From contig NZ_JBLKNX010000009.1 of NCBI RefSeq assembly GCF_051414055.1, positions 124,001 through 188,000 on the forward strand: a stretch of 64,000 bases of DNA. Reading direction: 5' to 3'. The DNA is from Halosimplex halobium (lineage in GTDB: Archaea > Halobacteriota > Halobacteria > Halobacteriales > Haloarculaceae). The notes under the pieces are model-generated. The model worked only from the letters and a program-made list of their open reading frames with translations. It did no database searches and was not told where the DNA came from. A program made the translations under genes and the position numbers. This document shows positions 9,039 to 17,392 of the stretch, piece after piece. Position 1 is the first letter of the stretch. Every line of letters starts with the position of its first letter.

Positions 9039-9131
9039 CTTTAAGTGTCGCATCGGCGTTCGCCGAGATGAGACAGGCTTCGCCTGTTTCACTGACCCGT
9101 AGGAGCCGCTGGCGCACTACGGAGGTGAACA
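9039..9131 (+). promoter_or_regulatory. Promoter and structured leader of the L1-L10-L12 operon
   Basis: A TATA box (ctttaagtg, 9039-9047) predicts a start near 9068 and a leader of about 65 nt, unlike the leaderless genes nearby. The leader begins with gatgagacaggc and a perfect hairpin (acaggc, ttcg loop, cctgt), followed by gtaggagcc. In other archaea, L1 represses its own operon by binding a leader structure that mimics its 23S rRNA site (GAUGA opposite GGGAG-type sequence). The same layout is suggested here but not proved. Confidence 0.55.
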
Positions 9132-9770
9132 ATGGCAGATCAGGAAATAGAGAACGCAGTTTCTCGCGCACTCGAGGACGCCCCGCCCCGGAACTTCCGG
9201 GAGACGGTCGACCTCGCGATCAACTTGCGCGACATCGACCTAGACGACCCGTCGAACCGCGTCGACCAGGACGTGGTCCTCCCGTCCGGCACCGGACAGG
9301 AGACCCAGATCGTCGTGTTCGCGGAGGGCGAGACAGCCCTGCGCGCCGAGGACGTCGCCGAAGAGGTCCTCGACAGCGACGATCTCGCCGACCTGGGCGA
9401 CAACGACAACGAGGCCAAGGACCTGGCCGACGAGACCGACTTCTTCCTCGCGGAGGAGTCGCTGATGCAGGACATCGGCCGCTACCTGGGGACCGTGCTC
9501 GGTCCGCGGGGGAAGATGCCCGACCCCATCGCGCCGGACGACGACGTGGTGGAGATGGTCGAGCGGCTGAAAAACTCCGTCACCATCCGGAGCGGCGACC
9601 GGCGCACCTTCCACACCCGCGTCGGCGCGGAGGACATGGACGCCGAGGACATCGGCGACAACATCGACGTCATCCTCCGTCGCCTGCACGCAGACCTCGA
9701 GAAGGGTCCGCTCAACATCGACTCCATCTACGTGAAGACGACGATGGGGCCGGCAGTGGAGGTCGCCTGA
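9132..9770 (+). CDS. rpl1: Large subunit ribosomal protein L1 (uL1)
   Basis: A 212-residue L1, a two-domain protein of the mobile stalk beside the ribosomal E site. The conserved VLGPRGKMPDP segment (about residues 123-133) and the C-terminal NIDSIYVKTTMGPAVEV are both present. It is first in an operon with L10 (one base between stop and next ATG) and L12. The structured leader upstream fits autoregulation by L1, as known in other archaea. A GGAGGTGA Shine-Dalgarno-like sequence precedes the ATG. Confidence 0.97.
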   Translation: MADQEIENAVSRALEDAPPRNFRETVDLAINLRDIDLDDPSNRVDQDVVLPSGTGQETQIVVFAEGETALRAEDVAEEVLDSDDLADLGDNDNEAKDLADETDFFLAEESLMQDIGRYLGTVLGPRGKMPDPIAPDDDVVEMVERLKNSVTIRSGDRRTFHTRVGAEDMDAEDIGDNIDVILRRLHADLEKGPLNIDSIYVKTTMGPAVEVA

Positions 9771-9771
9771 T

Positions 9772-10812
9772 ATGAGCGCCGAACGCAAGACCGAGACCAT
9801 CCCGCAGTGGAAGCAGGAGGAGGTCGCCGACGTCGTCGAGATGATCGAGTCCTACGACAGCGTCGGCATCGTCGACATCACCGGCATCCCATCCCGACAG
9901 CTCCAGGAGATGCGCCGGGACCTGTACGGGACGGCCGAACTGCGCGTCTCGCGCAACACGCTCATCGAGCGCGCGCTCGAGGAGGTCGACGAGGGTCTCG
10001 AGGACCTGACCGACTACGTGTCGGGTCAGGTCGGCCTCATCGGCACCAACGACAACCCCTTCGGGCTCTACCAGCAGCTGGAGGCCTCGAAGACGCCGGC
10101 GCCGATCAACGCCGGCGAGGTCGCCCCCAACGACATCGTCATCCCGGAGGGCGACACGGGCGTCGACCCCGGGCCGTTCGTCGGCGACCTCCAGCAGGTC
10201 GGCGCGGACGCCCGCATCCAGGACGGGTCGATCCAGGTGCTCTCGGACTCCACAGTACTGGACGCGGGCGAGGAGGTCTCGGACGACCTCGCCAACGTCC
10301 TCAGCGAGCTCGGCATCGAGCCCAAGGAGGTCGGGCTGGACCTGCGCGCCGTCCACGCCGACGGCGTGCTCTTCGAGCCCGAGGAGCTCGAACTGGACGT
10401 CGAGGAGTACCGGGCCGACATCGAGGCGGCGGCCGCCCGCGGTCGCAACCTCGCCGTCAACGCCAGCTACCCGACGACCCAGACCGCCCCGACCCTGCTC
10501 CAGAAGGCTCGCGGCGACGCCAAGAGCCTCGCCCTGCAGGGCGCCATCGAGAGCCCCGGGGTCATGGACGACCTCGTCTCGAAGGCCGACGGGCAGGTCC
10601 GGGCGCTCGCGGCGCAGGTCGACGACCCCGAGGCTCTCCCGGAGGAGCTCCAGGACGTCGACCAGCCCGCGGCTGACGCACAGGCAGACGACCAGACCGA
10701 AACCGACGACGACGCCGACGAGTCCGACGACGAGGAAGCCGAGGCCGAGGAGGCCGACGACGATGACGACGACGACGAGGACGTCGGCGACGCCATGGGA
10801 GCCATGTTTTAA
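9772..10812 (+). CDS. rpl10: Large subunit ribosomal protein L10 (uL10/P0)
   Basis: A 346-residue P0-type L10 with an N-terminal rRNA-binding domain (RRDLYGTAELRVSRNTLIERAL), a central insertion domain typical of archaeal and eukaryotic P0, and helices that bind L12 dimers. The C-terminus (about residues 300-335) is almost purely acidic, followed by DVGDAMGAMF. It anchors L12 on the stalk to recruit elongation factors. The gene is tightly packed between L1 and L12. Confidence 0.97.
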   Translation: MSAERKTETIPQWKQEEVADVVEMIESYDSVGIVDITGIPSRQLQEMRRDLYGTAELRVSRNTLIERALEEVDEGLEDLTDYVSGQVGLIGTNDNPFGLYQQLEASKTPAPINAGEVAPNDIVIPEGDTGVDPGPFVGDLQQVGADARIQDGSIQVLSDSTVLDAGEEVSDDLANVLSELGIEPKEVGLDLRAVHADGVLFEPEELELDVEEYRADIEAAAARGRNLAVNASYPTTQTAPTLLQKARGDAKSLALQGAIESPGVMDDLVSKADGQVRALAAQVDDPEALPEELQDVDQPAADAQADDQTETDDDADESDDEEAEAEEADDDDDDDEDVGDAMGAMF

Positions 10813-10814
10813 CA

Positions 10815-11165
10815 ATGGAATACGTTTACGCAGCACTCATCCTGAACGAGACCGGCGAAGAGATCAACGAAGCAAACCTGACCGACGTACTCGAGGCCGC
10901 GGGCGTCGACGTGGAGGAGTCCCGCGTCAAGGCGCTCGTCGCGGCGCTCGAAGACGTCGACATCGACGACGCCGTCGAGCAGGCCGCCGCAGTCCCCGCC
11001 GCGACCGGTGGGACCGCGGGCGGCGCCGGCGGCGACGACGAGTCCGCCGACGAGGGCGGCGACGACGACGACGACGACGAGGAAGCCGACGCCGACGAGG
11101 GCGGCGACGACGACGACGAGGACGAGGAGGCCAGCGGCGAGGGCCTCGGCGAGCTGTTCGGCTGA
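10815..11165 (+). CDS. rpl12: Ribosomal protein P1/L12 (archaeal stalk protein)
   Basis: A 116-residue protein with an N-terminal dimerisation domain (MEYVYAALILNETGEEINEANL) and a long Asp/Glu/Gly hinge (about residues 65-105). Its C-terminal tail GLGELFG binds translation factors. This is the archaeal P1-type L12, unrelated in fold to bacterial L7/L12. It is the last gene of the L1-L10-L12 operon, and a T-rich stretch (ttcctt and tttatt, 11178-11192) just downstream may terminate it. Confidence 0.96.
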   Translation: MEYVYAALILNETGEEINEANLTDVLEAAGVDVEESRVKALVAALEDVDIDDAVEQAAAVPAATGGTAGGAGGDDESADEGGDDDDDDEEADADEGGDDDDEDEEASGEGLGELFG

Positions 11166-11264
11166 TCCCGGCCACACCTTCCTTCGATTTATTCGCCCGG
11201 CCAGCCGCGGCGCTCGCAGTCGTGTCGACGGAGAACGGGTTCCAGCGGGACCGACGGCGACCGC

Positions 11265-12971
11265 TCAGGGGCGGCGCCGGCCGACGACGGCGACGCCGAG
11301 ACAGCCGACCGCGAGCGCCGCGTAGGCGGCCGTCCGCGCGGGGTCGGTCGCGGTGGCGCCGACGAAGTCCAGCGGCGTGACGGCCTGGAGCGGGCCGAGG
11401 TACCACGCCAGCAGGTAGACGGTGTCGAACGCGCGAGCGGTCCCGAGCCAGGCGCCGGCGGCGAGCGCGAACGCGGGTGCGGCCGCGAGTCCGGCGAGCA
11501 GGGCGGCGAACGCGGCGGCGTCGCTGGCGAGACCGACCCGGGCGGCGTAGCCGGCGACAGCGAGGAGGCCGACGGCGACGCCGCCGAGCCAGACGGCGAT
11601 AGTCTGGCCCGCCGGTCGAGGTGCGGTGAACACGAGCGCCTCGGTGCGGTGGCGCCGTTCGCGGACGCCGAGGCCGGACCACACCGAGAGCGGGAGCAGC
11701 AGGGCCAGCGGGGCGACCAGCCCCCGGGCAGTGTCGAGCGGCGCGACGACCTGGGCGACGAGCGCGACGACGAGGGCGAGGTACCACAGCTTGCGGTGCC
11801 CCCGGAGGGCGAGGCGGAGTTCCGCGAGGGTGACGCGCGGGTCGAGGAGCCGGGGCGTCGCCGGGTCGACCCGGTCGAGTCGGTCGAGCGCCGTCCCTGC
11901 GGAGTCGTCGGTGGTGGCGGAGTCGTCGGTGGTGGTGGAGCCCCCGGTAGTGGAGTCGTCGGCGCTGGCCGGCCGAGCGGCGGTATCGTCCCCGGATTCG
12001 GCGGGGGAGTCGCCTCGGGCGGAAGCGAGCGGGTTCGGGAGTCGGGCCGCCAGTCCGGCGTCGGCGCGCAGGCGGTCGAACGCGACCGTCGCGACCCCGA
12101 GGGCCAGGGCGGCCGCGACCAGGATCGGCAGTCGGGACCCGAGTTCGGCGACCCCCCAGTCCATGCCGTGGTAGGTGAACGTCGTCGCCCGCTCGGGGGG
12201 CGCGATCCGGAAGGTGAGCCGTTCGAGGCCGGATACGTCGGCGGGGAGGTCCGCCAGCATGCTGTCGCGGACGACGACGATCCCCAGGAAGTCGAAGACC
12301 GGCACCGGCAGGAGGGAGGCGACGGACATCGCCGTCATCACGCCGAAGACGTAGACCGCCGTGCCGAGCGTCCGGGCGAGCGGCGCGACCGCCTCGAAAC
12401 AGACGGCGACAGCGGCGACGAGCGCCATCGTCGGCAGGGTGATCAGCGCGAACGGGGCGACCAGATCCCAGAGGGCGAGGGGGCCGACACCGTGGAGGAG
12501 GAATCCGGCGACGGTCGCGAGCGCGAGGGCAGCGGTGACGGCAGCGAGGACGGCGAAATAGCCGAGCCAGCGGCCGAGGAGGTAGGTCGCATCGCCGACC
12601 GGCGAGGTGGTGACCAGCGGGGCGATCCCCTCGGCGCGGTCGCGCGTGATCGGGCCGCGGACCAGCGCGAAGCCGCCGAAGACCAGCAGCGTCGTCGCGA
12701 CGACGGCCGCGAAAGCGCCGAACCACGCGGCGGTCGGCCGGCCGGTGTAGCCGCCGCCGACGAACAGCCGCACGTCGCCGGCCGTGAGGATCTGTGCGAG
12801 GTACGCGACGAGCAGCGCCACGGCGAGATACTTCGGCGAGCGCGACCGCTGGCGGAGGTCCGACCGGGCGATCGCGAGGACGGTGTCGAGCCGGGAGCCG
12901 TCGGTCGGGACCCGCGCGTCCGCGCCGACGGCGGGGCGACTCGACCCCGACTCGGCGCTACGCTCGCTCAC
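11265..12971 (-). CDS. ABC-2-type transporter permease
   Basis: A 568-residue integral membrane protein with about ten to twelve hydrophobic segments in two blocks, split by an acidic Ser/Thr/Asp-rich linker (about residues 315-365) with imperfect TTDDS repeats. The N-terminal part (about 35-300) and C-terminal part (about 385-568) look like two halves of an export permease. The start overlaps the stop of the ATP-binding gene by four bases, so the two form one transport system. The substrate is unknown; the architecture fits an exporter of drugs, lipids or peptides. Confidence 0.8.
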   Translation of the reverse strand: MSERSAESGSSRPAVGADARVPTDGSRLDTVLAIARSDLRQRSRSPKYLAVALLVAYLAQILTAGDVRLFVGGGYTGRPTAAWFGAFAAVVATTLLVFGGFALVRGPITRDRAEGIAPLVTTSPVGDATYLLGRWLGYFAVLAAVTAALALATVAGFLLHGVGPLALWDLVAPFALITLPTMALVAAVAVCFEAVAPLARTLGTAVYVFGVMTAMSVASLLPVPVFDFLGIVVVRDSMLADLPADVSGLERLTFRIAPPERATTFTYHGMDWGVAELGSRLPILVAAALALGVATVAFDRLRADAGLAARLPNPLASARGDSPAESGDDTAARPASADDSTTGGSTTTDDSATTDDSAGTALDRLDRVDPATPRLLDPRVTLAELRLALRGHRKLWYLALVVALVAQVVAPLDTARGLVAPLALLLPLSVWSGLGVRERRHRTEALVFTAPRPAGQTIAVWLGGVAVGLLAVAGYAARVGLASDAAAFAALLAGLAAAPAFALAAGAWLGTARAFDTVYLLAWYLGPLQAVTPLDFVGATATDPARTAAYAALAVGCLGVAVVGRRRP

Positions 12972-14086
12972 GGTCGCTCACCCCCGCCCGAGTCGTTCCC
13001 CTCCAGCAGCGCGAGGTAGGCGTCTTCGAGCGTCGGGTCGACGGGCGCGGCATCGTCGGTCGGCGGGTCGTCGGCGACGGCGCGGACGTGTCGGCCGTCA
13101 CTGCGGCGGGCCGTGTTGGTGACGAGGTGGTCCGGAGCCAGGGGCGCGTCGTCGCCGACCACGCACTCCCAGACTCGGCCCTCGACGGTCCCGATCAGCG
13201 TCTCTGGGTCGGTGTGGGTCCGGAGACGGCCGTCGACGAGGACGGCCACCTCGCTCGCGGTCGCCTCCACGTCGGAGACGATGTGCGTCGAGAGGACGAC
13301 TACGCGGTCGCGCGCGAGTTCGGCGAGGACAGCCCGGCAGCGCGCCCGCTCGGTCGGGTCGAGGCCGACCGTGGGCTCGTCGACGACGAGCACGTCCGGG
13401 TCCGAGAGGAGGGCCTGGGCGATGCCCACCCGTTGGACCATCCCGCCGGAGAAGGTGTCGAGCCGACGGTCGGCGGCGTCGGCGAGGTTCACCACCGCCA
13501 GCAGGTCCGCCGCGCGCTCGCGGGCGGTCGCGCGGTCGAGCCCCCGGAGCGCCCCGAGGTACTCGAGGAACTCTCTGGCGGTCAGGTCGGGGTAGACGCC
13601 GAACTCCTGGGGGAGATAGCCCAGGCGCGAGCGGACAGCAGTCGGGTCCTCGCTCACGTCGACCCCGTCGACGGTAACCGTGCCCTCGGTGGGTGCCGTG
13701 AACGTCGTCAGGATCCCCAGCAGCGTCGACTTGCCTGCGCCGTTGGGCCCGAGCAGGCCCACGACCCCGGAGTCGAGGTCGAGGGTCACGTCCCGGAGCG
13801 CCCACTCGTCGCCGTAGCGCTTGCCGACGCCGTCGATTCGGACGCGGGGACCGTCGCCCGATCCGGACGGTCGGTCGGCGTCGGCGGTCGATCGGTTCGC
13901 ACGGCCCAGGTCGCTCCGGAAGATGGCGTCGCCGGCCCGTCGTTCGGTCGAGCGGTCGCCGCTCGCCGATCCGCCGGTCGCCGGTCCGTCGGCGGTCGAC
14001 CGGTCGGTCGCCGGTTCGTCGGTCGTCGACTCGTCCGTGGGTCCGTCACGCGTGGAGGGCGTCATCGCTGGTTCGAGCGACGACAC
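12968..14086 (-). CDS. ABC transporter ATP-binding protein
   Basis: A 372-residue nucleotide-binding subunit. Walker A GPNGAGKS (113-120), signature FSGGM (212-216), Walker B DVLVVDEPT (231-239) and an H-loop STH are present. The first 80 residues are a low-complexity Ser/Thr/Asp/Ala extension with no family counterpart, so the real start may lie further in. It overlaps the permease gene by four bases. It energises the ABC-2 permease downstream, probably as an exporter. Confidence 0.88.
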   Translation of the reverse strand: MSSLEPAMTPSTRDGPTDESTTDEPATDRSTADGPATGGSASGDRSTERRAGDAIFRSDLGRANRSTADADRPSGSGDGPRVRIDGVGKRYGDEWALRDVTLDLDSGVVGLLGPNGAGKSTLLGILTTFTAPTEGTVTVDGVDVSEDPTAVRSRLGYLPQEFGVYPDLTAREFLEYLGALRGLDRATARERAADLLAVVNLADAADRRLDTFSGGMVQRVGIAQALLSDPDVLVVDEPTVGLDPTERARCRAVLAELARDRVVVLSTHIVSDVEATASEVAVLVDGRLRTHTDPETLIGTVEGRVWECVVGDDAPLAPDHLVTNTARRSDGRHVRAVADDPPTDDAAPVDPTLEDAYLALLEGNDSGGGERP

Positions 14087-14282
14087 CCACGCAAAAGGGC
14101 CCCGGTCCAGGGGTGCCCGGCGGGAAACTCGCCGAAACGAATAAGTATCAGTTCGTCAACTGGCGGGTTCGACCCGGGACAGTCTCGCCGGGTCCGCAGC
14201 GGCGTGCGCTCGGGCGGCGGCCAGGCGACGGTTCGGACGGTGACCGAACCACTAAACCCGTGGGGCGCGACTCGGCGAACGG

Positions 14283-15080
14283 ATGGCGTTCCGGCGATTT
14301 CTCAGGGGGACGGTCCCCTGGCCGACGCTCGAGGGGGCGGTCCGAGAGGTGATGGACCGCTACGACCTGGAGGCGGCCAGAGTCGTCTTCCTCGACGCGG
14401 ACAACTGGCTGTCGACCCCCTGCGTCGTCAACGACGAGCTGTTCGTCAAGGTCGTCACCGAGCAGAACTCGCTGGTCCACGCGCTGCTGACGGCGGGACG
14501 CAACCTCGGGGCCTTCTCCTCGGGGACGGAGGGCTTCTTCGAGCGGTTCGACGCGCCCATCGAGATGGCCGAGCACGAGCTGGAGGCCAACGAGCGGATG
14601 CGCGAGATCGGAGTCAGCGCGCCCGAGCCGAAGGAGGCCTTCGAGTACGACGACGTGGCCGTCATGGTCCTCGAGTACCTCCCCGACTTCCGGTCGCTGG
14701 ACGAGCTGCCGCCCGACGAGGTACGGGGCCACGCCGTCGAGCTGTTCGAGGCGCTGGAGCGGATGCACGACAACAACCTCGCCCACGGCGACCTCCAGCG
14801 GGAGAACGTCCTCGTCTCCGGGGGCGAACTCTACTTCATCGACGCGACGAAGGTCCGCGAGGGCGCGATCGAGGACGCCCGCGCCTACGACACCGCTTGC
14901 GCGCTGGGCGCGCTGGAGCCGCTGGTCGGCGCCCGCGACGCCGTCGCCGCCGCGCTCGAGGTCCACGACACCGACGAGCTCATGGCCGCCCGCGAGTTCC
15001 TCGACTTCGTCAACATCCGCCCCGAACACGACTTCGACGGCGCCGCCGTCAAGGGCGAGATCGAGAAGCACGCCGCGTGA
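14283..15080 (+). CDS. RIO/Bud32-like protein kinase-fold protein
   Basis: A 265-residue kinase-fold protein. VAIK-like lysine K56 (FVKVV) lies in the N-lobe. The catalytic loop is HGDLQRENVL (H168, D170, N175), as in Bud32 and RIO kinases. The metal-binding position is FIDATKV (D187) rather than DFG. No clear activation loop is visible, as in RIO proteins. It may be a kinase or an ATPase acting on RNA-associated proteins; the substrate is not known. A ctaaac TATA-like element about 30 nt upstream supports a leaderless start at 14283. Confidence 0.75.
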   Translation: MAFRRFLRGTVPWPTLEGAVREVMDRYDLEAARVVFLDADNWLSTPCVVNDELFVKVVTEQNSLVHALLTAGRNLGAFSSGTEGFFERFDAPIEMAEHELEANERMREIGVSAPEPKEAFEYDDVAVMVLEYLPDFRSLDELPPDEVRGHAVELFEALERMHDNNLAHGDLQRENVLVSGGELYFIDATKVREGAIEDARAYDTACALGALEPLVGARDAVAAALEVHDTDELMAAREFLDFVNIRPEHDFDGAAVKGEIEKHAA

Positions 15081-15089
15081 GCGCGGGCG

Positions 15090-16004
15090 CTACGGATCCG
15101 ACTCCCGCGCGCTCGCGGTCAGGTAGATGCCGCCGAGGACGACCGCGCCGCCCGTCACGGTCCAGCGGCCCGGCACCTCCGCGAGCAGGAGGAGCGCGAG
15201 TACGGTGCTCCCGACGGGTTCGCCCAGCAGCGAGACGCTGACGACCGACGACTCGACGTGTTCGAGCGCCCAGTTGATCACCGTGTGGCCGAAGATGCCG
15301 GGACCGACGGCCATCCCGAGAAAGAGGAGCCACTCGTGAGCGGCGTACCCCCCGAGCGGGTCGCCTTGCGCGACGACGATACCCCCGAGGACGGCCGCGC
15401 AGACCGCGTAGACGACGGTGACGTACGGGACGAGCGCGACCCGGGCGCGCAGCGAGCGCCCCGCCAGCACGTAGACGGCCATCATCACCGCACCCAGCAG
15501 TGCGAGGCCGTTGCCCGCCAGCGGGTGCGGGCCGACCGCGGTCCCCGCGAGGAACTCGCCGACGGACATGACTCCCGCGCCTGCGACCGCCAGCACGATC
15601 CCGCCGACCTTCGGGAGCGTCAGGCGTTCGTCGAGCAGGGCGGCCGCGCCCAGGGCCACGAAGAGGGGCTGGGCCTGTACGAGCGTCACCGAGGCGGCGA
15701 CGCTCGTCCACTCGACCGACTGGAACCACGCCGCGAAGTGGACCGCCAGCGCGACCCCCGTTGCCCCCGCCGCCAGCGCGTCGCCCCGGCCCAGCGACCG
15801 CAGTGTCTCGCCGTACCGCGAGGCGGCCAGCGGCGCCAGCAGCCCGACCGTGAACAGGACCCGGTAGAACGCCGCCACCGTCGGCGGCGCCGAACTCCAG
15901 CGGATCAGGATGGCGCTGGTCGACACCGCGAGGATGGCCACGACCAGCGCCGCCGCCGGCGACACGCGCCCCTCCAGCCGCCGCGACAGCGTCTCACCGG
16001 CCAT
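15090..16004 (-). CDS. EamA/DMT-superfamily transporter
   Basis: A 304-residue protein with about ten membrane segments arranged as two EamA repeats, typical of drug/metabolite transporters. Motifs include FYRVLFTVGLLAPLA near residue 50 and EPVGSTVLALLLLAEVPG in the last repeat. The substrate is unknown (metabolite or amine export is typical). The ATG at 16004 is chosen because the longer frame upstream (to 16535) has low-complexity coding and runs into a repeat element. Confidence 0.85.
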   Translation of the reverse strand: MAGETLSRRLEGRVSPAAALVVAILAVSTSAILIRWSSAPPTVAAFYRVLFTVGLLAPLAASRYGETLRSLGRGDALAAGATGVALAVHFAAWFQSVEWTSVAASVTLVQAQPLFVALGAAALLDERLTLPKVGGIVLAVAGAGVMSVGEFLAGTAVGPHPLAGNGLALLGAVMMAVYVLAGRSLRARVALVPYVTVVYAVCAAVLGGIVVAQGDPLGGYAAHEWLLFLGMAVGPGIFGHTVINWALEHVESSVVSVSLLGEPVGSTVLALLLLAEVPGRWTVTGGAVVLGGIYLTASARESDP

Positions 16005-16069
16005 TGGCGACCCTTTCGGGAGCGATCCCTTTCGTCTTGCGGTGGGGGAGTGAGGGGATCGGGCCGCAG

Positions 16070-16640
16070 TGATCCGGTCTGCGGTGCGGTCGGCGCGCGC
16101 TGTCGAGCGTGCCCGTCTCCTGGGGGGCGCCCGAAACAGCCGCGCGCGGTCTGCGGGCGACCCCCGGGTCGCCCGCATGGTCCGAGGGACCGGCGGTCCC
16201 TCGCTGTCTTCGGGAGTCTGCGACCGAAGGCTCGTCGGAGCGTGCTCCGACGGTGGATTCGCGACTCGCGTGTCGCGAATCGGCTGGGGAGGGTCGTGGC
16301 CGTCTGCGCTGCTGTGCGGGCAGTGCTGTGTGGGATGTTTGCGGTGCCGTGCGGTCCCTGGTGTCCGCGCGAACGTGTGAGCGCGGGCTCGGGAGAGCGT
16401 GCTCTCCCGGTGGACTGAACGGGCGAGGCGCGCTCGCGCGCAGTTCAGTCGCCTGAGCGGGCAACGTATCCGCGCGGGCGGCGCCGAGAGCGCGGATATC
16501 CCGCCTGGTTCGGGAGAGCGTCGCTCTCCCGTCACTGTCTGGGGAGCTGTGCGCTCGCCCGATCCCGGAGGTCTTCGATTTCCGGTGACAGCGACCGCGA
16601 GCGGGCCGAGAGCTTTCGTCGCCTGTTGTCTCCTGCAGTC
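16070..16640 (+). repeat. Dispersed intergenic repeat, copy 1, with hairpin array
   Basis: No credible gene lies here. The DNA shares ordered blocks with copies at 40105-40440 (same strand) and 55255-55812 (reverse): aatcggctgggga (16278-16290 here), ggactgaacgggcgaggc (from about 16412), a block with gagcgcggatatcccgcc (about 16487-16504) and a gcgaccgcgagcg block ending in ctttc. It holds six perfect hairpins: 16152-16177 (12-bp arms), 16183-16203 (10), 16233-16252 (9), 16256-16281 (10), 16390-16409 (9) and 16511-16531 (10). Short frames in it are an accident of GC-rich repeats. Confidence 0.75.
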
Positions 16641-16712
16641 GAGTCAACTCGGAGAGGGCATTCCGGGGACTTTCAGCAGTCGGTGAACCGACGACCCACC
16701 CGACGAGCCCCC

Positions 16713-17387
16713 TCAAGACCGATAGCGGGCGTCGTCGGAGCGGAGAACGGCGCCGGTCGGGCGAGCCAGCCCGACGCCGAGGCCGATCACGACGCCGGTC
16801 AGGTGGCCGACGACGCCCACCTGCGCGGCCCCGGCGACGAGCGCCAGCAGGCCGAAGACGGCCTGGCCGGCGATGACGGCGCCGAAGAGGACCCACAGCG
16901 GGGTGAACTCGCCGTGCCAGCCGCCCGTCGCGACCCGGTAGCGGACGCTGTCGACGACGACGAGCGCGGTCATCGCGAGGACGACCCCACTGGCGCCGAG
17001 CGTCCCGGCCACGCGACCCGACGCGCCGAGCGCGACGTACCACGCGACCTGCGCGCCCGTCGTCGCCAGCCCGGACACCGCGGCGAGCGCGAGAAACCGG
17101 CGGCGGCCCAGGCGACGTTCGACGACGCCGCCGAACAGGAGCAACTGGACGATACTCGAGACGAGGTGGCGCGGGTCCGTCGGCAGGTGCGCCAGCGGCG
17201 CGAGCAGCCACCCGACAGAGGGCTGGGGCGTCGCGATGAACAGCGTGACGAACGTCGCGTAGCCGAACCGCTCCCAGACGTACCACTCGGCGGCGAAGAC
17301 GAGAACGAAGAGAGCGCAGAGAGAGACGGTCGCCGGCACGGTCCGCAGCCAGCGGAGGCCCCGCGACAGCGCGGAGGCCTCGTCCAT
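16713..17387 (-). CDS. Rhomboid-family intramembrane serine protease
   Basis: A 224-residue protein with about six membrane segments. The rhomboid catalytic pair is visible: S133 in GASG and H195 in VGHLTG. H74 (HLVSSIVQ) occupies the family's H-x-x-N region, with Ser where Asn is usual. It would cleave membrane proteins within the bilayer; substrates are unknown. It is five bases from the end of the ribonucleotide reductase gene and reads in the same direction, so it may be cotranscribed behind it. Confidence 0.85.
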   Translation of the reverse strand: MDEASALSRGLRWLRTVPATVSLCALFVLVFAAEWYVWERFGYATFVTLFIATPQPSVGWLLAPLAHLPTDPRHLVSSIVQLLLFGGVVERRLGRRRFLALAAVSGLATTGAQVAWYVALGASGRVAGTLGASGVVLAMTALVVVDSVRYRVATGGWHGEFTPLWVLFGAVIAGQAVFGLLALVAGAAQVGVVGHLTGVVIGLGVGLARPTGAVLRSDDARYRS

Positions 17388-17392
17388 CTACC

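Noticed and set aside
12794..15241. Long plus-strand frame opposite the ABC exporter and into the kinase gene
   Set aside because: It is antisense to recognised ABC genes and then out of frame with the kinase gene; it has no family motif.
16069..16480. Short frames in repeat copy 1
   Set aside because: Similar frames appear in copies 2 and 3 only because the repeats are shared and GC-rich; they differ in length and phase, unlike real genes.
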